DNA from: Pseudomonadota bacterium
GTDB lineage: Bacteria > Desulfobacterota > Desulfobacteria > Desulfobacterales > RPRI01
Assembly: GCA_018830925.1 (NCBI GenBank)
Contig: JAHJRK010000074.1
Location: 1 to 10,663 of the forward strand
Direction of reading: 5' to 3'
Length of the DNA: 10,663 bases
Below are positions 1-4,983 of the stretch, one piece after another (position 1 is the stretch's first letter; every line of letters starts with the position of its first letter). The position numbers and the translations under genes are program-made. The notes beneath the pieces were generated by a model that did not search any database, was not told the origin of the DNA, and worked only from the letters and a program-made list of their open reading frames with translations.

Positions 1-915
1 AGCCCTGGGTATTACTATGCCCGGTCCTTCTCCCATTGTCGAAGGTTCCACTGCGGCCTGTGCGAAGCTTACAAAAGAGAAGAGGGGTTTTGCTCCTATC
101 GCAAGGGCTTTTTCCCGCGTCGTCACAACTACCGCGCAGGCGCCGTCGCTTAACCCGCATGAGTTTCCTGCCGTGACAGAGCCGCCTTTTCTGAATGCCG
201 GAGGCAGGCCGGCCATCTTGCTCAAGTCGGCGTCATGTCTTATGGTTTCATCTTTTGAAAATACCAGCTCGGTCTCTTTTTTACTTGCGGGAGGCACTAT
301 TACAGGAACGATTTCTTCATCAAAGAATCCTCCCTTTTGCGCTTTAGACGCTTTCAGATGACTTTCAACCGCAAACTGGTCTAAATCTTCACGCTTCAAT
401 GAATATTTTTCAACCAGATTTTCTGCTGTATCGCCCATTCCCTGTCCGGTAAGAGGATCTACGGAATCACTCCAGCCGTCTTCGATGGTCTTCGGTCCCA
501 TCTGGAAGCCTTTCCACCTGACGCCTTTTAAAAGGTAGGGGATTGTGCTCATAGAATCCATTCCGCCAGCAACGACAATTTCGCTTTCCGCAAGGCGAAG
601 AGCCTCTGTTGCAAGGTGAACTGTTTTCATGCCTGAAGGGCAGGCCATATTGATTGTATTCGTTGAGATTTCTATCGGTATTCCGGCGCGGATGCTTGCG
701 GTGCGGGACGGGTTCGGGCCGTTTCCGGCCTGACGGCATGAGCCGTATATAACTTCTGAAACATCGCCGCCGCTGATGCCGGCTCTTCGTAGAGCCTCTT
801 TTATTGCGGTGGCGCCGAGATCAAATGAAGGGACATCTTTGAGAGTTCCGCCGAAGCGCCCCATCGGGGTTCTGACTGCGCTTATTACTACGATATCAGT
901 AAGTTTGAGAGACAT
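1..915 (-). CDS. Thiolase (acetyl-CoA C-acyltransferase), 3' end cut by the window
   Basis: Reads without a stop from ATG at 915 to base 1, giving 305 residues of a family usually near 390-400. The start fits: MSLKLTDIVVISAVRTPMGR is the typical thiolase N-terminus, and AAAGGAAA lies just upstream. The nucleophilic cysteine is Cys92 in NTINMACPSGMK, a variant of the usual xCxSGxK loop. Further family blocks are VAGGMDSMS (about 116-124), DTAENL and SVTAGNSCGLSDGAC (about 246-260, extra cysteines compared with the common GNASGxNDGA), ending in MGEGPGIVIPRA. The C-terminal GHPxGxSG and CxGxG blocks lie outside the window. Thiolases condense or cleave acyl-CoA in the cytoplasm, here probably in acyl-CoA catabolism. 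Degradative and biosynthetic subtypes cannot be separated from this fragment. Confidence 0.93.
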   Translation of the reverse strand, partial: MSLKLTDIVVISAVRTPMGRFGGTLKDVPSFDLGATAIKEALRRAGISGGDVSEVIYGSCRQAGNGPNPSRTASIRAGIPIEISTNTINMACPSGMKTVHLATEALRLAESEIVVAGGMDSMSTIPYLLKGVRWKGFQMGPKTIEDGWSDSVDPLTGQGMGDTAENLVEKYSLKREDLDQFAVESHLKASKAQKGGFFDEEIVPVIVPPASKKETELVFSKDETIRHDADLSKMAGLPPAFRKGGSVTAGNSCGLSDGACAVVVTTREKALAIGAKPLFSFVSFAQAAVEPSTMGEGPGIVIPRA

Positions 916-1004
916 GTATTGTTTCCTTTGTTACAGTGTGCTTTTTATGCTGTATGCAATCCGACAATCGGTTTTGTGGAACCAGCAAGCTATAATCTAA
1001 CTAC

Positions 1005-1021
1005 ATTGTAATTAGTACAAT
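1005..1021. promoter_or_regulatory. Inverted repeat ATTGTA-N5-TACAAT, candidate operator
   Basis: Perfect 6-bp arms around a 5-bp spacer, in the 186-bp region between the divergent thiolase and M24 genes. Its size and shape fit a dimeric regulator site (a GT-n7-AC core, as seen with some GntR-type regulators). It lies about 90 bp upstream of the thiolase start and about 80 bp upstream of the M24 start, so it could act on either. Inferred from symmetry only. Confidence 0.35.
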
Positions 1022-1063
1022 TCAGCCGGTAAAAATGTCAAGAAAAAAGAAATCCGGTTCATC

Positions 1064-1091
1064 TTGAATAAATATCTGGTTGTTGTATTAT
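1064..1091 (+). promoter_or_regulatory. Candidate sigma-70 promoter for the M24 peptidase gene
   Basis: TTGAAT (1064-1069), a 16-bp spacer and TATTAT (1086-1091). Transcription would begin near 1097-1099, only a few bases before the ATG at 1102. This agrees with the lack of any Shine-Dalgarno sequence there and suggests a leaderless or nearly leaderless mRNA. Confidence 0.45.
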
Positions 1092-1101
1092 CAATAATAT
1101 T

Positions 1102-2331
1102 ATGATTCCATCAACAGAAATGACAGAATTAACAGGAGAAAAACCGTTCATAATTCCTTCAGAGGAGATTACGCGCCGCATATTAAACGCACAGAAGGCA
1201 TTGAAACAAAGCCGGATCGATGGTCTTATAATCGCCCAGCGTGTTGACCTGCTCTATTTCTCCGGCACTGCTCAGAATGGTTTTCTTTTTTTGCCATCAG
1301 AAGGGGAACCGCTGTTATTCATCAAGCGTTACCTGCCCAGGGCGCAGGAAGAATCCCCTTTAAAAAATATTATCGGGATAGATTCCATCAGGGATGTTCC
1401 GGGCCATATTATAGATTTTTACGGACGTTTTCCCGATGTATTGGCGTTCGAGTTTGATGTATTACCGGTAAAAACCTTCAATTTTTACAGGACTCTCTTT
1501 CCCTCCAAGGAATTTGTTGACGGCTCTCCCTCGATCCTTGCCGTAAGAATGGTAAAGTCAAGCTGGGAAATAGAACAAATGGAGCGGACTGCCGAAATGT
1601 CCCGCCAAACTTTCGAATATATGAAAACAATCATTCGCCCGGGCCTGACCGAGATGGAATTTGCCGGCATGTATGAAACTTTTGCCCGCAGGCTGGGTCA
1701 CGGCGCCGGACTCAGGGTTCGAGATTATCTTACCGAAGGGTATCCCTGGCACGTCTTAAGCGGTGTAAGCGGCGGTCTGGTCGGGCTCCTTGATTCTCCC
1801 GCAAGCGGCGAAGGGACTTCCGTCGCATTTCCCTGCGGAGCCGGAAACAAGCTGCTGGCGCCGAATGAACCCGTTATGGTTGATCTGGGATCTGTTTTAA
1901 ACGGATACCATATGGATGAAACCAGAATGTTTGCAATCGGTTCCATGCCTGATAAGGCTCTAAAGGCCTCCCGGGCTGCAATACAGATTCACGACTCCGT
2001 TCTGGAAAAAGTTAAACCGGGAATAACCACAGGCGAGCTTTTCATATACGCCGAATCTCTGGCTGAATCGCTGGGCTATGCCGAATATTTTCTTGGGCCG
2101 CCGGGAGATAAGGTTTCTTTTATCGGACACGGGATAGGACTTGAGCTTATAGAACAGCCTGTCATCGCAAGGGACAGGAAAGAGCATTTGCAAACGGGAA
2201 TGGTCATTGCGCTGGAGCCCAAAATGGTATTCCGGAACGAATTTGCGGCAGGCATTGAAAGCGTGTTTGTGGTAACCGAAACAGGAGCGCGCCTGATAAG
2301 CAGGGTGCCTGCGGAAATTTTTATCTGCTGA
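1102..2331 (+). CDS. M24-family metallopeptidase (Xaa-Pro aminopeptidase/dipeptidase-like)
   Basis: A 409-residue cytoplasmic protein with the two-part M24B layout: an N-terminal creatinase/prolidase-like domain (about 20-150) and a C-terminal pita-bread domain (about 155-405). All five metal ligands of the fold are visible: Asp261 in VMVDLGS, Asp272 in HMDETRMF, His343 in FIGHGIG, Glu372 in IALEPK and Glu386 in AGIESVF. It is therefore likely an active dinuclear metalloenzyme that cleaves an Xaa-Pro bond or a similar amide; the substrate cannot be read from sequence. No ribosome binding site precedes ATG 1102. ATG 1120 is an alternative start, but a promoter placed just upstream favours 1102. 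It is divergent from the thiolase and appears monocistronic. A decayed relative of its C-terminal region lies at about 3319-3390. Confidence 0.9.
   Translation: MIPSTEMTELTGEKPFIIPSEEITRRILNAQKALKQSRIDGLIIAQRVDLLYFSGTAQNGFLFLPSEGEPLLFIKRYLPRAQEESPLKNIIGIDSIRDVPGHIIDFYGRFPDVLAFEFDVLPVKTFNFYRTLFPSKEFVDGSPSILAVRMVKSSWEIEQMERTAEMSRQTFEYMKTIIRPGLTEMEFAGMYETFARRLGHGAGLRVRDYLTEGYPWHVLSGVSGGLVGLLDSPASGEGTSVAFPCGAGNKLLAPNEPVMVDLGSVLNGYHMDETRMFAIGSMPDKALKASRAAIQIHDSVLEKVKPGITTGELFIYAESLAESLGYAEYFLGPPGDKVSFIGHGIGLELIEQPVIARDRKEHLQTGMVIALEPKMVFRNEFAAGIESVFVVTETGARLISRVPAEIFIC
2155..2180 (+). repeat. 26-bp direct repeat, copy 1 (inside the M24 gene)
   Basis: Encodes QPVIARDRK near the metal-binding His of the peptidase. 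The same 26 bases, beginning CAGCCTGTCATCGCAAGG, recur exactly at 3364-3389 in a region without an intact gene. Confidence 0.9.
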
Positions 2332-2438
2332 TCAGGAAGAGAGCCGGTCTTTCGTGACAGGAAAACGCCTCAGAAGGAGCGTGGAAACACATCTCAATAA
2401 TCAGCCGGTGCGATTGACATTGGAGGCATACTTAAGCC

Positions 2439-2660
2439 TTAATCCAATGGTTGGATCTGATTTTTTCCAGCCTTAATTTGAGAGATGGCATCATCCAGAG
2501 ATATATCACCTATCCACTTCTCACGCTCTTTTGTATAGTCACCCCGGCCTATCGAGAACTGATTAAGAAACCGAATTGTCTCAACTATACCCATCTCCCT
2601 GAATAGAATGTGAGTAGCCCGGCGGCTTATTTCAGATATCGGTCTTGTTTCTATATTCAT
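2439..2660 (-). CDS. Small partner (putative antitoxin) of the PIN-domain gene
   Basis: A 73-residue protein starting MNIETRPISEISRRATHILF and containing FLNQFSIGRGDYTKEREKWIGDISLDDAISQIK. Its ATG overlaps the stop of the upstream PIN gene as ATGA, which suggests translational coupling. Small proteins of this kind (an I/LGIVxTxRFLNQF..G.G.YTxER pattern) occur next to PIN toxins, so an antitoxin role is reasonable. It lies downstream of the toxin, the reverse of classical vapBC order. No DNA-binding motif is obvious by eye. Function is inferred from context; the reading frame is intact. Confidence 0.72.
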   Translation of the reverse strand: MNIETRPISEISRRATHILFREMGIVETIRFLNQFSIGRGDYTKEREKWIGDISLDDAISQIKAGKNQIQPLD

Positions 2661-3098
2661 ATGTCTAACTCCATCACCAATTCGGTGGGGGATACCACCT
2701 TGGTATATAATTCACTGCAATTTCTGGCTTTTTTCAATAAGTAATCATCACATGTACAAAAATATTCAACTTTTGTAGCGGATGCAAACGCCAAATGCAA
2801 AGCATCCAGTGGTTTCAATCCTGATGTTCCAAGCCTTCTGGCCAGAACTTCAATTTCTGGTGTCAACCCAACAGTTTCCTTTGCTATTTTGAGAATTGCA
2901 TAAGCGTCATCTTTACGATTTTGGTCAGGAATGCATCCAACCTCAAATAGCAGTGCATCTGATGAGACGAGCCGCAAACGATCCGACTCACAGAATGCGA
3001 GAATAACGAGTACAGCTTCAGCCTCAACCGCTATTCTCGGCTGGGATTTATCATAAAAAGGGACGTTGCAGACTACAACAATCAAGATAAATTCTCAT
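2657..3098 (-). pseudogene. PIN-domain ribonuclease toxin (VapC-like), frameshifted near the 5' end
   Basis: ATG at 3098 opens the frame MRIYLDCCSLQRPF, the standard start of this PIN group with the first catalytic Asp at position 6, but meets TGA two codons later. Skipping one T in the five-T run (A-run 3055-3059 on the plus strand) joins it exactly to YDKSQPRIAVEAEAVLVIL and the rest of the domain, giving 146 residues. The later acidic sites are present: SSDALLFEV, LKPLDALHLAFA and CTCDDYLLKKA. As it stands, only a TTG-started product from 3085 is possible, and it would lack Asp6 and the first beta strand. AAGAAAG precedes the ATG. It is either a genuinely inactivated toxin or a homopolymer error in the sequence. 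PIN toxins cleave RNA and are held by a co-expressed partner. Confidence 0.85.
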
Positions 3099-3118
3099 TT
3101 AATGACTTTCTTATTATG

Positions 3119-3148
3119 ATTATATTTGCGATTCACATAACAAACCAA
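3119..3148 (-). promoter_or_regulatory. Candidate promoter of the PIN/partner operon
   Basis: On the minus strand, TTGGTT (3148-3143), 18 bp and a perfect TATAAT (3124-3119). The start of transcription would fall around 3112, about 14 bases before the ATG at 3098. The -35 box is weak. Confidence 0.35.
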
Positions 3149-3318
3149 CATGTTAAATATTCAATGTCCGGTTCCGGTGAAGACCAATAATTTGCCTCTT
3201 ATTTAACCGAATATATAAATAAAATCAAATAAATTCTATTAAATGACAGCGTGAAATATATTTAATGTTACATAAAGCGTATTGCGTATGGTCTGCAGTT
3301 ATTTGCAAATATGATCAT

Positions 3319-3390
3319 GATAGTGGTTTGTGTCACCGGGGCAGATGGAATTGAACTAATCAGCAGCCTGTCATCGCAAGGGACAGGAAT
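3319..3390 (+). pseudogene. Decayed fragment related to the M24 peptidase gene
   Basis: The bases at 3346-3389 line up with 2130-2180 of the M24 gene. GGAATTGAACTAATC matches GGACTTGAGCTTATA mainly with changes at third codon positions (G-I/L-E-L-I), then comes a one-base gap, then 26 identical bases encoding QPVIARDR. Further upstream GATA..GGTTT resembles the DKVSF segment. Third-position differences indicate former coding sequence from a diverged paralog rather than a chance repeat. No start, no full domain and no intact frame remain. Confidence 0.55.
3364..3389 (+). repeat. 26-bp direct repeat, copy 2
   Basis: Identical over 26 bases to 2155-2180, about 1.2 kb away and in the same orientation. 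Flanking bases differ on both sides (G versus A before it, T versus A after it). Confidence 0.9.
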
Positions 3391-3772
3391 CCAATATCTT
3401 TTCAGCTTAAAGCATTATACTTTTACAGCATGTATGTCAAACAGACTCAATTCCATAAGGTCTGATCTGCCTTGGGCGGATCTGCGACTCTGGGTAAAAA
3501 CCGGTAATCAGGATGGTTAAGGCGGGTCATCGCAAGAGGTTGTCCGGAGGTTGAGTACAGCGGAAGGTGTCCCGACTTTCACTCAATTCTCCTGTATTTA
3601 TACTTTGATGTAGCTCAACGACTCCAATACCTTTAGTCATATAAATTTGGATTGATATTATCTCTCGAATATTTTATATGTTTATTGAATAAATCTTTGA
3701 ATCTATCCGGTATGGAATAGTTGTATTTGAAAATATCAGGCACGAAAGTTGAAACTGAACTGGGGTTGTGTG

Positions 3773-4042
3773 ATGGAGTTCGAATGGGATCCGAAAAAAG
3801 CAAAACGGAATCATACAAAGCACAAAGTTACCTTTGAGGAAGCGGTGACCGTTTTTTACGACCCTTTATCGGCTACTTTTGATGACCCGAATCATTCGAT
3901 AGGCGAGCGGAGGTTTATTACCATAGGCTTATCTTCAACAGGGCGTTTGCTTGTTGTTTCTCATACTGAAAAAGGAAAAGTCTTGCGGATAATCAGCGCG
4001 AGATCTGCAACCGCGCAGGAAAGGAAAAGACATGAAAACTAA
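3773..4042 (+). CDS. brnT: BrnT family toxin
   Basis: The start at 3773 gives 89 residues beginning MEFEWDPKKAKRNHTKHKVT, the standard BrnT opening (FxWDPxKxxxNxxKHxVxFEEA). An in-frame ATG at 3749 would add eight residues (MKLNWGCV) that do not fit the family. The body follows the pattern: VFYDPLSATFDD, GERRFITIGLSS, LLVVSHTEKGKVLRIISARSAT, ERKRHEN. BrnT proteins have a RelE-like fold and act as ribonucleases that inhibit translation; the basic and IISAR segments are characteristic. It overlaps the antitoxin by 11 bp, as usual for the module (toxin first). Only a weak GGGG ribosome-binding element is visible. The frame looks intact, so the toxin is probably functional. Confidence 0.92.
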   Translation: MEFEWDPKKAKRNHTKHKVTFEEAVTVFYDPLSATFDDPNHSIGERRFITIGLSSTGRLLVVSHTEKGKVLRIISARSATAQERKRHEN

Positions 4043-4292
4043 ACGGGAAAGCAATCGTGATGAATTGAAACCCGAATACAATTTTGACTATTCAAAAGCA
4101 GTCCGTGGAAAGTATTACAGACGCCTTTTAGAGGAAGGATCTAATGTTGTCGTATTAGAACCGGATCTTGCACGGGCTTTCCGGGATTCATCTGCGGTCA
4201 ATGAAGCATTAAGATCGCTTCTTGATTTGACAAAGTCAACCCGGCAACTGACAAAACACTCAGGCGGACGATCTAAAACTCGGGTGGCTTAA
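4032..4292 (+). CDS. BrnA-type antitoxin with ribbon-helix-helix segment
   Basis: An 86-residue protein. Residues about 15-50 contain YNFDYSKAVRGKYYRRL and SNVVVLEPDLARAF, followed by DSSAVNEALRSLLDL, the strand plus two-helix pattern of CopG/ribbon-helix-helix antitoxins. The first part would bind and neutralise BrnT, and the ribbon-helix-helix dimer would bind DNA and repress the operon; this assignment is from family knowledge. The start overlaps the toxin stop (ATGAAAACTAA). The sequence differs from the best-studied Brucella BrnA and is closer to the common 'DYSKGVRGKYY' antitoxin group, so no symbol is given. Confidence 0.85.
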   Translation: MKTKRESNRDELKPEYNFDYSKAVRGKYYRRLLEEGSNVVVLEPDLARAFRDSSAVNEALRSLLDLTKSTRQLTKHSGGRSKTRVA

Positions 4293-4318
4293 CCCTGAAA
4301 AGAGTAGAAACGCATAAT

Positions 4319-4344
4319 TTCATGGGCGTTGCGTCCCCCATGAA
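4319..4344. repeat. Inverted repeat TTCATGGG-N10-CCCATGAA
   Basis: Perfect 8-bp arms with loop CGTTGCGTCC, 27 bp after the antitoxin stop. It could end the toxin-antitoxin transcript or be a protein-binding site. No T-run follows on the plus strand. Confidence 0.4.
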
Positions 4345-4436
4345 GTGTTCCGGCATAGATCAAGTGGTGCACTTTAACTTGAATTCACCCCCGTTCCGGA
4401 TAATCTCCCCGAACGTCCCGGAAGCCGCCCCCTTTG

Positions 4437-4463
4437 TAAAACATGCCTCCGTTACCGACGGAG
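4437..4463 (-). terminator. Putative terminator of the MBL/E2-E1-JAB/membrane operon
   Basis: On the minus strand, six bases after the stop of the membrane gene, CTCCGT-CGGTA-ACGGAG forms a perfect 6-bp stem, followed by GCATG and TTTT. The T-run is short, so termination may be partial. Confidence 0.4.
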
Positions 4464-4469
4464 AGCGAT

Positions 4470-4967
4470 TTAACTATGCTCGTCTTTTTCTGCCTCTATC
4501 CGTTGAGTGATGTATTTTGTCTGTTTGCGATAGGAAAGGGCGAATAGCACAAAAAGCAACGCAAAAAGTATGTATGCTTTCACGTCTGCGTTTATGCTGA
4601 GCCAATTCGTGATGATTTCGAAGGGTTTGATTGCAAGGAGTACTAAGAACAAGGCGCATAGTGTCCTGTACATGTTATTGCTCTCGGAGAGCGTTTCTAC
4701 GCTGGGGTCTTTGGCAGAAACACGGGCGAACTCCTTGTATGAAGCAAACGTTACGAATGAGACCTTCTTCATGGTGGGTTCGAGTATCAACGATCCGATT
4801 CGGCTGATTACCAAGCCGCAGAAATAGTAAAGGAATAAACCTATGATTATGTCGCTCTGCATTATCTTGTACGCCGTAATATGCTCTGCAAAAACCGTAA
4901 AAAGTATTCCTGGCAGAAGATAATTGAACAGGTTGTATGATGATATTTTATCGAGGAAGTCTTTCAT
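4470..4967 (-). CDS. Small four-helix membrane protein, last gene of the conjugation-like operon
   Basis: I chose ATG 4967 (165 residues, MKDFLDKISSYNLFNYLLPG) because AAAGGA stands five bases before it. An upstream in-frame ATG at 5048 lies inside the preceding gene. Four hydrophobic segments are visible at about 13-33, 39-62, 101-123 and 131-147, with a polar stretch (64-100: EPTMKKVS..SYKEFARVSAKDPSVETLSESNN) between helices 2 and 3 and a charged tail. There is no signal peptide and no enzymatic motif. It starts 16 bp after the upstream stop, so it is part of the same transcript. In defence operons small membrane proteins often serve as pore-forming effectors or membrane anchors; that role is inference. 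I do not recognise a named family. Confidence 0.82.
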   Translation of the reverse strand: MKDFLDKISSYNLFNYLLPGILFTVFAEHITAYKIMQSDIIIGLFLYYFCGLVISRIGSLILEPTMKKVSFVTFASYKEFARVSAKDPSVETLSESNNMYRTLCALFLVLLAIKPFEIITNWLSINADVKAYILFALLFVLFALSYRKQTKYITQRIEAEKDEHS

Positions 4968-4983
4968 AAAGGTCCTTTCTTTT

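Larger units (their letters stand above)
3099..3772. other. Intergenic stretch without an intact gene
   Basis: About 670 bp between divergent toxin-antitoxin modules. The left part (3100-3310) is AT-rich. The middle contains a degraded M24-like fragment and a 26-bp repeat copy. Near 3527-3545 the bases GTCATCGCAAGAGGT recur in an M24-like reading (VIARG). Open frames here (for example 3311-3520 plus and 3633-3818 minus) have no ribosome binding site or recognisable family features. Confidence 0.7.

Noticed and set aside
17..361. Open plus-strand frame of 114 codons
   Set aside because: It lies antisense to the thiolase coding frame, which shows clear family motifs over this stretch.
467..739. 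Minus-strand frame of 90 codons
   Set aside because: Arginine/proline-rich alternative frame inside the thiolase gene; the thiolase frame carries Cys92 and conserved blocks here.
3311..3520. Plus-strand frame of 69 codons with the 26-bp repeat
   Set aside because: No ribosome binding site, no family features, and the homologous M24 sequence is in a different frame, so it is remnant DNA rather than a gene.
4322..4510. Plus-strand frame of 62 codons after the antitoxin
   Set aside because: It runs into the 3' end of the membrane gene antisense, has no ribosome binding site and starts inside an inverted repeat.
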